Assembly: GCA_029961685.1 (NCBI GenBank) | Contig: JARWKL010000010.1 | Location: 21,984,067-22,048,066, forward strand | DNA: 64,000 nt | Source of the DNA: Aristolochia californica | Lineage: Eukaryota > Streptophyta > Magnoliopsida > Piperales > Aristolochiaceae | Reading direction: 5' to 3' | Part shown: positions 42,614 to 53,690 of the stretch, in pieces | How positions within the stretch are numbered: the first letter of the stretch is position 1 | How the letters are laid out: each line of letters starts with the position of its first letter | Position numbers and translations under genes: made by a program | The notes under the pieces: generated by a model | The model's input: only the letters and a program-made list of their open reading frames with translations | The model's database searches: none | Told to the model about the DNA's origin: nothing

Positions 42614-44649
42614 GTAATAGATGTGTCTTTATTGAGATATGGCAGTTTCAGGATTTTTATCTTAATTATTTCTTTTTTTATTCGATGTCATGCTGTAGTT
42701 TCATTTTTATGCAGATTTTAACTACATTAAGAAGGATCTTAGACACTCCAGTAACTTGTAAAATTCGACTTCTTAAGTCACCTCAAGACACTGTAGAGCT
42801 AGCTAGACGAATTGAGAAGACTGGTATCTCTGCTCTTGCGGTTCATGGAAGGTAAACACTTCATATATTCATAGTCATTTTTCTGAATGTTTGTTACAAT
42901 AGAAAAATATATTTTCTTGTTATGGTATATTCTGTGTTGATGGTTTATTCTAGTTTTATTTGGTGGTTCATTGTACTTCTAGTGTTGATATAGGAAATTG
43001 CTCTCCGATTCTTCCAAGTATTGTTTGCTAAGAATAGTAAGATGAGAAAATATAGAATGTTGCGTGCTATTTGAATGAAATGTCTAGGAGAAGATACTGG
43101 GATGGATGATTACTGTATTTCTGAGAAGATTAACTTGAAGGTGGATATATATCCTGCTTTAACTCTTTGGAGTACTGACTTATATAAAAAATATAAGTAA
43201 ATAAAAAAAATCTGGAAATATATGCCCTTCAGCAATCATCCATTTTTTAACAATGTTTCAGACTGATATAAAGTAAGTTCTGTACAGAATGGTATTAGTT
43301 TCCAAATGAGTTTAGTGAACCCTTTTGCAATACTATAGATAAGCTACAAAATTCAGGACCTGTTTTGTCTGTGGTATCTTCTCTCGTGAAACTTGAATTG
43401 GTATTTCCTCTTGTTTGCTTCTTGGATAGGCCTGAAATTAAATTAGATTTAAAGAGGAAGATAAGTATTTAGCACAAGCGGAGGTTGACAACATGGTGAC
43501 CTTACAGTGTATCTATTAGAAAGGAGTTGATGAGTTTGTGGACATAACAAGCTGATAGAGTTAATCTTATCCTTTAAAAAAAAGAAAAAGGCAGATTGAG
43601 TTGGTCATAGGGAAATGACGGATGAAGAAGACACCATGATTCAGAGTTGTTTGTAGCTCAGGCTGTCAACATGGTTGCAATGCTTAAAAATTTGGCTTAG
43701 TGCGTGCTGCCACCTCTATAGTGAACAATGCGATCTTGTACACTCAAACTTCATTATCTTAAAGGTCATTTTAAATGTATGTAACAACTTTACATAACTA
43801 ATGTTACTTATAGTGAAGATTTACATAACTAAGTATAATTGATTCAAGCTTATTCACAGCAAGTTCTGGCAACATTAATACTCTGTTCCAACCATCTGAA
43901 TTTTTATCTGGTGCATAGGACATTAGATGTTTAGATATGCGATTATTTTTTAGCACTCCCAAGGGTATGTACCCCAGAAAAGTCCAGATTAACTTGCCTC
44001 AACCTGACCTCCTCCACATGGAAATGTGGTTTTCCCTGCAATTCTGCAATCTGGCTGATAAGAAATATATTCAGGGGGTGCAGGCATTTGCTGACATGGG
44101 TATAGTTGGAAATAGTCCCTCTCAATGTCCAGACTTCATGACTTTGGTTACTGGTTGTAGTTTACTGTTTTTGTACTTAAAATAAGAGAATTTATATCAT
44201 TCTAAAACTAGAAAAAGAGTTTATAAGTTGTAGTAAGAAGAGTGTTTTTCTCCATGTACTAATCTCTTACTTAAAATGAATTTATAAAAGGGGAAAAGTG
44301 ATTGACTTGTTCCTATAAAATACAAACCATATAATCATTGTAAGATTTGTTAGTGGGAATTATTCCATATTGGTTAATAATAAGAAGAGTCATGTGGTTC
44401 TTAGTTGGTTCTTCAGTTAGTCATATTGGGATGTACCTGGACTTAACTTTAACACGGAATGAAAGCGAGACGAACCTTGTTGGCCCGATTTTGATATTTT
44501 GTTTTGTTTTCTATATGTGTTATTTATGTGTTAGACCTGTTGTCTCTATGAGTAGGTTTGTATGTGAAGGGGAATGTTAGTGGAAATAATCCCATATTTG
44601 TAAATATCAAGAAAAGTCATGCGGATATTAGGTGGGAAAAGGCCTCCTA
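42614..44649 (+). repeat. Tandem unit B
   Basis: Begins at the first base of intron 4's donor sequence (gtaatagatgtg) and parallels unit A through to the TRIM-like element, then joins unit C within exon 5 at ACTTC. B and C resemble each other more than either resembles A (for example both have 'caacatggttgcaatgcttaaaaatttgg'). Confidence 0.85.
42715..42851 (+). CDS. DUS2: DUS2-like exon 5 duplicate (copy B), intact
   Basis: Same 137-base length and the same acceptor and donor as copy A. It encodes [20 protein letters not shown], then ELARRIEKTGISALAVHGR with no stop. Using both copies would shift frame (137 is not a multiple of 3), so A and B could only be alternatives. Confidence 0.85.
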
Positions 44650-44733
44650 ACTTCTTAAGTCATCTCAAGACACTGTAGAGCTAGCTAGACGAATTGAGAA
44701 GACTGGTGTCTCTGCTCTTGCGGTTCATGGAAG
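44650..44733 (+). pseudogene. DUS2: DUS2-like exon 5 duplicate (copy C), 5'-truncated
   Basis: Only the last 80 or so bases remain (LLKSSQDTVELARRIEKTG, VSALAVHGR) with the donor GTAAAC. The acceptor is gone because the duplication breakpoint lies inside the exon at the shared ACTTC (44650-44654). Confidence 0.85.
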
Positions 44734-46784
44734 GTAAACACTTCATATATATATAGTCATTTTTCTGAATGTTTGTTACAATAGAAAAATATATTTTCTT
44801 GTTGTGGTATATTCTGTGTTGATGGTTTATTCTAGTTTTATTTGGTGTTTCATTATACTTCTGGTGTTGATATAGGAAATTGCTCTCTGATTCTTCCAAG
44901 TATTGTTTGCTAAGAATAGTAAGATGAGAAAATATAGAATGTTGTGTGCTATTTGAATGAAATGTCTAGGAGAAGATACTGGGATGGATGATTACTGCAT
45001 TTCTGAGAAGATTAACTTGAAGGTGGATATATAACCTGATTTAACTCTTTGGAGTACTGACTTATATAAATACAAGTAAATAAAAAAAATTCTGGAAATA
45101 TATGCCCTTCAGCAATCATCCATTTTTAAACAAAGTTTCAGACTGTTATAAAGTAAGTTCTATACAAAATGGTATTAGTTTCCAAATGAGTTTAGTGAAC
45201 CCTTTTGCAATACTATAGATAAGCTACAAAATTCAGGACCTATTCTGTCTGTGGTATCTTCTCTCGTGAAACTTGAATTGGTATTTCCTCTTGTTTGCTG
45301 CTTGTATTGGCCTGAAATTAAATTAGATTTCAAGAGGGAGATAAGTATTTAGCACAAGCAGAGGTTGACAACATGGTGACCTTGCAGTGTATCTATTAGA
45401 AAGCAGTTGATGAGTTTGTGGACATAACAAGCTGATAGAGTTAATCTTATCCTTAAAAAAAAAGGAAAAGGCAGATTGAGTTGATCACAAGGAAATGACG
45501 GATGAAGAAGACACCGTGATTAAGAGTTGTTTGTAGCTCAGGTTGTCAACATGGTTGCAATGCTTAAAAATTTGGCCTAGTGCGTGCTGCCACCTCTATA
45601 GTGAACAATGCGATCTTCTACACTCAAACATCATTATCTTAAAGGTCATTTTAAATGTATGTAACAACTTTACATAAATAATGTTACTTATAGTGAAGAT
45701 TTACATAACTAAGTATAATTGATTCAAGCTTATTCACAGCAAGTTCTGGCAATATTAATACTCTGTTCCAACCATCTGAATTTTTATCTGGTGCATAGGA
45801 CATTAGATGTTTAGTTATGCGATTATTTTTGAGTTCTCCCAAGGGTATGTACCCCAGAAAAGTCCAGATTAACCTGCCTCAACCTGACCTCCTCCACATG
45901 GAAATGTGTTTTTCCCTGCAAATCTGCAATTTGGCTGATATGAAATATATTCAGGGGGTTCAGGCATTAGTTGGAAATAGTCCCTCTCAATGTCCAGATT
46001 TCCTGACTTTGGTTACTGGTTGTAGTTTACTATTTTTGTACTTAAAATAAGAGAATTTGTACCATTCTAAAACTAGAAAAAGAGTTTATAAGTTGTAGTA
46101 AGAAGAGTGTTTTTCTCCATGTACTAATCTCTTACTTAAAATGAATTTATAAGAGGGGAAAAGTGATTGATTTGTTCCTATAAAATACAAACCATATAAT
46201 CATTGTAAGATTTGTTAGTGGGAATTATTCCATATTGGTTAATAATAAGAAGAGTCATGTGGTTCATAGTTGGTTCTTTAGTTAGTCATATTGGGATGTA
46301 CCTGGACTTAACTTTAACACGGAATGAAAGTGAGATGAGCCTTGTTGGCTCGATTTTGCTATTTTGTTTTGTTTTCTATATGTGTTATTTATGTGTTAGA
46401 CCTGTTGTCTCTATGAGTAGGTTTGTATGTGAAGGGGAGTGTTAGTGAAAATAATCCCATATTTTTAAATATCAAGAAAAGTCATGCGGATATTAGGTGG
46501 GAAAAGGCCTCCTAACTTCGGTTGGGATGGACCTGGATCCTAATGAGTTCTTGAGCCACATAATGCAAGAGGGGAGGAAACTATCTATCTTGTCTTCAAA
46601 TCCATTAGCTTAAAACTAAAACTACATGAAGATTGACTTTCAATTAGCACTCTGTATTACATAATAATTCTTTAAGTTTCTTTACTAGGAAATGGTTTTT
46701 CATATACTTGAATAGTCACCCTCAAGTTGGAGCACACAAGTTATAGATTTCTAGCTTGTAATATTGTGAATGTAATTATGCTGA
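44650..46784 (+). repeat. Tandem unit C
   Basis: Starts inside exon 5 and runs in parallel with A and B to 'gtaattatgctga' at 46784, the same end point as unit A's homology (42564). It contains a short open stretch (45817-46050) also found in A, B and the second gene copy. That stretch is not a recognisable protein. Confidence 0.85.
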
Positions 46785-47600
46785 ACCCATAAATGGATTT
46801 ATTTAGTATAGAAACTTCGTTTTCCTTTTCAACCACAATTCTACTTAGTTGTCCCATGTCCACATCTTGTAGAGATCTCTGTTAAGGAAAACCTTTTTTT
46901 TATATCTATCTAATGAATAGGCCAATGATAGTTGGCAATAATAGAGAAAAAACACGAATGGAATTTAATTTGGCAATAAGAGAAAAAAAAATTCAAAGTA
47001 ATTAATTCCTTAAGTTTAAGTAAACTTGTTTGACAACCAATCTTTGTTTGATTCATTCCTTACTATCATTAGGTTTATATTTCATTGTTAAACCCACCTT
47101 TTTTTTTTTTTTTAGTGGGTAATGATGTCAAGTCTGGAATATGATTGTTTTAAATGATATCCATGCCTTCATCTGTTGCCATTCACAAACTTGGGTGTGT
47201 TAGAGCATGTCGGTAGGATTGGGAAATAAAGATGGATGACAAGGCTGAGAGGAAAGAGGCACAATTGGGGGATAAGTGTTTTGTAGACATAAAATTGGAT
47301 ATTGGGTGCGAAGTATTGGCCTTCACTTAGATACAAGATATGTCCCCTTTTCGTAGTCTACACATATTGATGTAAAATACCTTTTCCTTACAAAAGGAAG
47401 AGAATGTGCAGGACCTGTCTTCTCTCACATTATCTGAACAAAGATTTTACTTAGAAAACCATTTTGCAGAAATACCATTATATAAAATAGATGAAAATAG
47501 GATAGATTTGATACATACGTGAGTTATTAAAGTATGATTTGTATTATCCAATGATCTAAATGACCTTTAAGGGTCATAACATATAGACCCAACTATCAGA
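46785..47600. other. Unassigned intron 5 sequence
   Basis: No gene or repeat boundary recognised. It contains simple T and A runs. Confidence 0.4.
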
Positions 47601-48690
47601 CTCCTATGACTTATTGGTGGACATTCTTCTTCCTCACTCCTAAGACTTGTAAACTTTTCCTCTAGACTAATGGTGTAACTCTTTTTCTACCTTCCTAGGT
47701 CCACACAAAAGCAAACTTCTTTGACATACCCTAACTAGATCATCAATGTGATCTATTCCAATAGGTGTTTGTAACATCCTATTTCGCATGAGATTTATAC
47801 AACAACCTTTTTCCCGAAGTCCCTTTTAAGAATCTCAAAATCCTTTATGTTGCCTCAAGATGAACTCTTTGGAAGTTCTCCATAAATTGACTTAGAATCA
47901 CTACTATAAATGTTGTTAAGGAATAGTCCCACATGGATTAATGAGTACAAAAATCATGAGTTTATTAGTTAGGATAGAGGTTTCTTAAGTTGGCTAGTCA
48001 TTTTGGGATGGGCCTTGGACCCAACTTAACATGGTATCAGAGCAAGTACTCATATGTGGGCCTACACCTAAACTATCCACTTGTAGAGCCACAAAAGACG
48101 ACCTACACCTAAACTCTCTACCTGTAGAGCCAAAAAAAGAGGGCCTACACCTAAACTATCCACTTGTAGAGCCACAAAAAGAGGGCCTACACCTAAAACT
48201 ATCCACTTGTTGACCCACAAAAAAGGGCCTACCCGTGAGGGGGAGTGTTAAAGAATAATCCCACATAGATTAATGAGTAAAAAAATCTTGAGTTTATTAG
48301 TTAGGAAAGAGGTTTCCTAAGTTGGCTAGTCATTTTGGGATGAACCTTTGACCCAACTTAACAAATGATATATCTGGTATGTGCCTGTTGCATAAATGAG
48401 CTTTCCAATTAACCGCTGGTATTCATTCTTTTGTTGAACTTTGGACTCTTGTTATCATCCAAACAATCCTTATTCTTCTAACATATCTCTGACATAATTC
48501 CTCTGGGATAACACCTACAGTTGCCTTACTTGAAACAACCTCACTGCTAAGAAAGTATTTCAAGTACCTCGAGTCTTTCATTTGAAAATGACTTTCTAGA
48601 TACTTCCTTTACCTCTTCAATTCTTTTTTCTCTCTTCCCAAGAGCAATATATCATCAACTAGACCACTGATACTCCAATTCCTGATGACC
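47600..48690 (-). pseudogene. Minus-strand copia RT/RNase H fragment in DUS2 intron 5
   Basis: The minus strand reads, from right to left, a worn RT end (FLAVRLFQVRQL, SQRNYVRDMLEE, YQRLIGKLIYATGT) from 48690 to 48364. After the inserted TRIM it continues as SQFM-type text (VNQFMENFQRVHLEA, RILRFLKGTSGKRLLYKSHA) from 47905 to about 47790. This is the copia RT-to-RNase H order, with stops. Confidence 0.75.
47914..48363 (+). mobile_element. TRIM element, complete
   Basis: 450 bp. The LTRs of about 116 bp (47914-48031 and 48248-48363) start TGTTAAGGAATAGTCCC / TGTTAAAGAATAATCCC and end CAACTTAACA. The PBS TGGTATCAGAGC is at 48033-48044 and the polypurine tract (gtgagggggag) ends at 48247. Flanks AATGT and AATGA agree at 4 of 5 bases. 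The body consists of four copies of a unit of about 42 bp, 'ggcctacacctaaactatccacttgtagagccacaaaa'. It has no protein-coding capacity. It was inserted into the copia fragment that surrounds it. Confidence 0.85.
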
Positions 48691-48719
48691 ACATCAAAAC
48701 AAATACTAAATGGTCAGAA

Positions 48720-49320
48720 TGATTTTGGGAGAAAAGGGGGTGAGGCAAGCCGTTTTCTCCCTCAACCCGCATTTCTGCCTCAATGCGAGGCTTCTCAGAC
48801 TTCATTGGTGGATGTGGTATGGATGAGATACCTCTTTCCGGAAAGAACTACTCTTGGACTAACGGCTTGCAACAATCTATCCTCTCAAAATTGGACCGTT
48901 TCCTGGCTTGTCATGACTGGTTGCATCTGTTTGGGAATGTTACTGGAAGAGTTTTCAATAAGGTAGGGTCTGATCATTGGCCTATCATGCTGACCTCCAT
49001 TGTTGAAAAATGGGGGCCCTCTCCTTTCAGTTTCAAAAACTCATGGTTGATGGAGAAAATTTTTGATGCTCTTATTGGTGGATGGTGGGCTGAGGGTTCA
49101 AGCTTTGGTAGAAGGGAGTGGGCCTTCCCTCTAAAGTTGTGATTCATAAAAGGAAAAATAAAGAAGTGGGCTACTAGTCGTCATGCCTCTTTGGGTGCCG
49201 AGAAGGCCTCCCTCCTCTCTCAGATCGCAGCCTTGGACCTGGTAGAGGAACAAAGGTACCTAACTTTTGATGAGTTTTCTTCACGTGTTTCTCTAAATTC
49301 TAATCTCAAAGGCACGCGCA
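48720..49320 (+). pseudogene. LINE (L1-type) endonuclease fragment
   Basis: Frames at 48760-49142 and onward read MRGFSDFIGGCGMDEIPLSG, KNYSWTNGLQQSILSKLDRF and VGSDHWPIML, then KWGPSPFSFKNSWL, GWWAEG. This is the C-terminal half of the plant LINE apurinic-type endonuclease (SDH motif) and the linker to RT. A frameshift precedes 48780 and a stop sits at 49141. The RT itself is absent. Confidence 0.8.
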
Positions 49321-49658
49321 AGTGCATGCGCACGCTTACACTTGTCCTAATACTTGTTTGAATAGTGATTTGACCTTCCAAGGTGGGCACATTTCTTTTC
49401 TTCACGTCTTAGTGATGTACTTTATTCTTTGTCGTTGTGCCTCACAACTTCAATGCCTTTTGTTCTGTATTTATGTGCCATTGACCTGCAGTAGAATTTG
49501 GACAAGTTAGCATATGTTTTGGTTTCTTGCTCAACCATATTTTTAAGATACTAGTTCATTGTATAGAACTATCCTTTCTTTACTTTTTTTTTTAGTGTTG
49601 CAAATCATTGCAAACATCTGCTTTTGTTATTAATTGTTCTTGTGTTGAATAATTGCAG

Positions 49659-49794
49659 AAAAATTGCTGATAGACGAAGGGATCCTGCAAAATGGAATGA
49701 GATTGCTGATATTGTAGCAGCATTATCAATCCCTGTTATAGCAAATGGAGATGTCTTTGAGTATGATGATTTTCAACGTATAAAAGTGCAACTG
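49659..49794 (+). CDS. DUS2: DUS2-like exon 6, one base short
   Basis: 136 bases: KIADRRRDPAKWNEIADIVA, ALSIPVIANGDVFEYDDF, QRIK, then out of step. The end AAAGTGCAACTG lacks one base compared with what exon 7's phase requires. Acceptor TTGCAG, donor GTAATT. Confidence 0.8.
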
Positions 49795-50462
49795 GTAATT
49801 GTAATATCAGGGTTTAGTCTGGATGTTCGTACTTTTTTTTCCTTTTTAGTGAAGGAAAAGTCTGAAATTTTTTGTTATGATAAAGAATATAGCTTCTCTC
49901 TCTAACGAGAAAACAATAAATGCTGATAACATACCCTTTGGTTACAATTAAGCCTTTTAGAAGCATGACTAATATCACCTTAATTTTATGGCTTTTAATA
50001 AATCACAATCTCTGTCACTGGCAGAACAGCAAAGCATAAAAAATATTTTTATATGATTTTCTTTTTTTTTGTGATTCTTGAAATATGTTATTTCTGTTAA
50101 TGCCTCACTTTTCCTTGTGACAATATGTTTAGTGTTTCAGAAAGAAATGTTATAATTATCTATATAGGTTTTTAAGCATTTATAATTCATGTAAGTGCTC
50201 TAAATGAATTTGGCGAGTTTCAAGTGAAAATAGAAACTGTGAAGCAGTCAAAATTTTCTTTTCTCTGAAAGAACTGAGGAGATGAAAGAAGGAAAAAGAA
50301 AAAAACTCTTAATAATGGTGTAATTGTGTTACTGGAAATATGACTATGACATCTTGTTTAGTTTTCACTGACAAAAAAAAGAGAAAAGAACATTCTAGCT
50401 TGAAACCTCTGCCATGTTTTAATGTACTTCTTAAGTAATTCATATACCTCTGGAGTTTCTAG
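49795..50462 (+). other. DUS2-like intron 6
   Basis: AT-rich, with no recognisable insert. Confidence 0.6.
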
Positions 50463-50569
50463 GTGCTTCATCTGTGATAGTGGCTAGGGGGGCTCTCTGG
50501 AATGCTTCAATGTTCAGTGCCAAATGCATATTACCATGGGAAGATGTCAGAAGAGAGTATGTACGGAAG
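50463..50569 (+). CDS. DUS2: DUS2-like exon 7
   Basis: 107 bases: (G)ASSVIVARGALWNASMF, SAKCILPWEDVRREYVRK. Contains the conserved VARGALWN phosphate-binding loop of FMN. Acceptor TTCTAG, donor GTGTGC. Confidence 0.85.
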
Positions 50570-50733
50570 GTGTGCATCTCATCCCTGAAATGGTGTATTT
50601 TGAGTTCTGGAATGCATCTTTATTATATTAAAAAAATCAATCTTGCTTCTAGAGCAATTTATTTGTTTTTTAAGAGAAAAAACCGATCTTGTTTCCGGAG
50701 GATTCTTTTCGTTATTTTCTTTTCTCAATGCAG

Positions 50734-50865
50734 AGTGTCCTATGGGACAACGATCTTAGAAGCACCAAGCAAACATTGAAGGAAATGATAATGCACTACT
50801 CCTGCCTTGAATTTCCAGAGGGAAAGGCTGTGAGGAAGTCTGAGACATTGGCAGACTTAGCATAA
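50734..50865 (+). CDS. DUS2: DUS2-like exon 8 with premature end
   Basis: 132 bases: SVLWDNDLRSTKQTLKEMIM, HYSCLEFPEGKAVRKSE, TLADLA, stop. Relatives continue for another 15-20 residues from a further exon. The bases after GCA are TAAGTT, as if the G of a GTAAGT donor had been lost. Confidence 0.8.
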   Translation, partial: SVLWDNDLRSTKQTLKEMIMHYSCLEFPEGKAVRKSETLADLA

Positions 50866-53160
50866 GTTCCTTTGCGTGTATGCTTTCTTTGTGATGGTGT
50901 GGAAGTACAGTTTTGACACAAATAAGGTCCATAGTAGTTGTTGCATTCATTTCAAATCTGTTTATATAAAAATACTCCATATTCTTAATAAGGTCTTTAT
51001 TCCCAACCACTCTTACTAAAAAAGACAGGCTATGGATATCATCACTGGAGTTCTATTGCATTAGTGATGCGGGAGAGAGGAAGAGTGGCACTTGACTGAC
51101 GCTTTTCCCCTTTAGTGCCAGCAACTGCTGCTCCCCAAGCTCAATGCCAAAATCCTGGTGAATTTTGCTACCTGCCTCCTCTTATGTGATGGAGGAAGCT
51201 ACTACTATGTATTGCTATGAAACTGCTGCAACTTTAGCGCCAGCAACTGCTGCTCGCCAAGCTCATTGCCAAAATCCTGGTGACTTTTGCTACCTGCCTC
51301 CTCTTATGTGACGGAGGAAGCTGCTACTATGTATTGCTATGAAACTGCTGCAAGCACCTGAGTACTGTTTGTTATCCCATGTTCCACTAGAGAAGTTAAA
51401 CGACTCTTACAGGAGCCTTGAAGAGAGTTTGAAAGAATTAGATGAGATGAAGATTCTTAGCACTAGGGATTTCAAGTGTGGTTTTATGGTGAATAGCCAA
51501 GAATGAAAACTCACTTAATGTATCTTGGAAAAATGCTAGAAGTGACCAGGTGGCCCCTTCTATATCCCTCAAGGTACATTAGACAGGCTGGTTGGAACTG
51601 GTTCACGACAAAAGTTAAAATCCATAGCATTTTCCCCTCTCCACTGGTGAACCTACTACTCAGTTTTCATCCCACTAACTCGCGTCGGTCACCTTGTACG
51701 TCAAAGAGAAGGAAGCAGCCACACCCCTTCAGTTCCGGCCCCTGATTATACCAAATGCAAATAATCCTTCAAATGAACTAACCACCTGGCTACAGCAAAG
51801 TATACCTGACTGACCACCTCCATTGGAGGCAAGGGGGCTAGGGCTAGCCATGAGCATTGAGCTAGAGAGCACTAATGGCTCGTCTAAGCTAGCTCCAAAC
51901 CTGCCTCATGGCCACGATGAAGGATGAAAGTGCTGAGAAGAAATGAATCCGAAACTGGACTGAAGACCAATGGAAGACAGTAGAGAAGCCTGGGGGTCCA
52001 TTTCCTGCGGTGAAGAGTTGGCTTGAATGCCTGCCTTCAACTTAGGAAAAGGAGAGAATCTTACGTTTGGGGCATAAGGTAGTGAGTGGGAAAATGGAGA
52101 TACCGGTTTTCAGGAATGACTGTTGGTGATGCTTCCACTTGGATAATTATTAAGGGCATACCATTTTATATCTGGTGTGAAGAAACATTCTGTGCTATCA
52201 CAGAAGTTGTCGACCATGTAAGGAGTTGATCAAGAAGCCTTACAAGGCAAGAGATTTGCTAGGGTTAGGATGAAGGTTGCCATTGCTGTGCCTTTTTTGG
52301 TTTGCTGATACTCCCAATTTCAGTAGGTGTTTCAACTTCCATGCTGTTACTAGAAAGATCCACTCATTGATGAATTCTTACCAAGGAGGAAACCTTAATG
52401 GAAAAGCTTCAGCCTCCAGCAATGGAAGATGAAGAGCAATTGCCAAAGACAAGGCAACAAAAACAAAACCAATGTGGTTGACAGGAGAACCAGGCCAGAG
52501 ACTCAGAAGCCTCTGCAGCCCTACGTATGGCTAGGTAGTCTGCAGGAGCATTTAATACTCCTGACCAGTTTGGAGAAGACTGAACCCAAACTCAATTAAA
52601 TCCGAATTCATATCTGTAGCTGAATGTGGGGCCTGGCTCCCCCCAGAAAATGCACTATGTCCTGGGAACAAATTGCATGAAGCAATGAAACCCAACTTGA
52701 GAATGGGACACTACTACTCCTCAATTCCCACAGGAAATTTGGGTTGATAGCACCCTTGAGGTGACAATTCAGCACAACCTTTCAACCCATGTTTCTGAGA
52801 CCCTGATACTCATTTAACCGATGGTTCAGCCCAGCGTTAACCAATCAATGAGGAGTTGGTAACAAGCAAATCAGACTGGATGCTGGAAAACCCAAAAGTG
52901 CCCAGCTCCATTGACTCTCTTGTCTTCCCCAGCAAAGCATACCAAGTAAGCTTTATTCTTCCAATAGGCTTCACTCAGTTCGTACCTCTATGGTCATCAT
53001 AGATAAGCCTTTCCATCTTGAGGACCTATTCTCGGAGGATGCCAATTGGATTATACAAAACTCGTGCTACGTGGTACAATACTATCAACCTATGCTTCTA
53101 TTGACAAATATCCTCCCAATGCAGTAATGTAAACCAATTCCCACCAATTAGGATAGTGCA
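50866..53160. other. Unassigned region 3' of the DUS2-like gene
   Basis: Contains a 122-bp tandem duplication (51111-51353). Otherwise no gene, terminal repeat or known domain was identified on either strand. Base composition from about 51,360 to 53,160 is less AT-rich than elsewhere, without long frames. It may be degenerate TE sequence. Confidence 0.4.
51111..51353. repeat. 122-bp direct tandem duplication
   Basis: Two copies (51111-51232 and 51233-51353) starting tttag.gccagcaactgctgct and ending gctatgaaactgctgca, with only a few differences. Confidence 0.85.
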
Positions 53161-53169
53161 TCTAATGTT

Positions 53170-53690
53170 CTAAATAGTGGAGTCGGGGCTGATGGCGACT
53201 GCGGTTCGGGCAACTGCGACAGGGACATCAGGGAAGACGACATCTGCAATGGCCGCGACATCCAGTGTGACCAACACCGACGACGTCTCTCCCCCTCCCG
53301 TCGATGGTTCAACCACCATTTTCCAGCAAGACGATCTTGCGTATGTTGTGGACCTAAGAACCCTGATTTCAGTTGGACGTCTCCCTGTCGATGAGGAGAG
53401 TAGTTGTCTCAACTAGGACCCCAAGGACGGAGGACGACGGTGACACTCGTGGAAACTGGACCATGATTTCTAGAAGACGAAGATCACCACCCAAGACGGC
53501 ATGCATCCGTTTCACTTTTGGAAAAACCTTTGCCGTATTGGAGAAGCTCAACTGTGCCTCTAGTGCCATCATCTGCATCACCATTTCCAACGATGCATAA
53601 CAATTCTCCATTTGCATCACCATTTCCCTCTCTTTTCTTCCGCTTGATTCATTATATATTAATAAAATTTAGCAATTCAAAAAAAAAAAG
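53170..53690 (+). other. GC-richer unidentified segment ending in AATAAA and an A-run
   Basis: Short overlapping frames (for example 53177-53416, with ATGTSGKTTSAMAATSS and FQQDDLAYVVDLRTL) show no known domain. AATAAA at about 53660 is followed 20 bases later by 11 A (53679-53689). This resembles the 3' end of a retrotransposed transcript, but flanking duplications were not found. Confidence 0.35.

Noticed and set aside
43937..44185. Short open frame repeated in units A, B, C and the second gene copy
   Set aside because: It looks conserved only because the DNA is duplicated; copies carry stops and it matches no protein family I know.
48060..48230. 60-codon frame with a repeated LHLNYP-type peptide
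   Set aside because: It is the translation of the 42-bp repeat inside the TRIM; no start context or homology.
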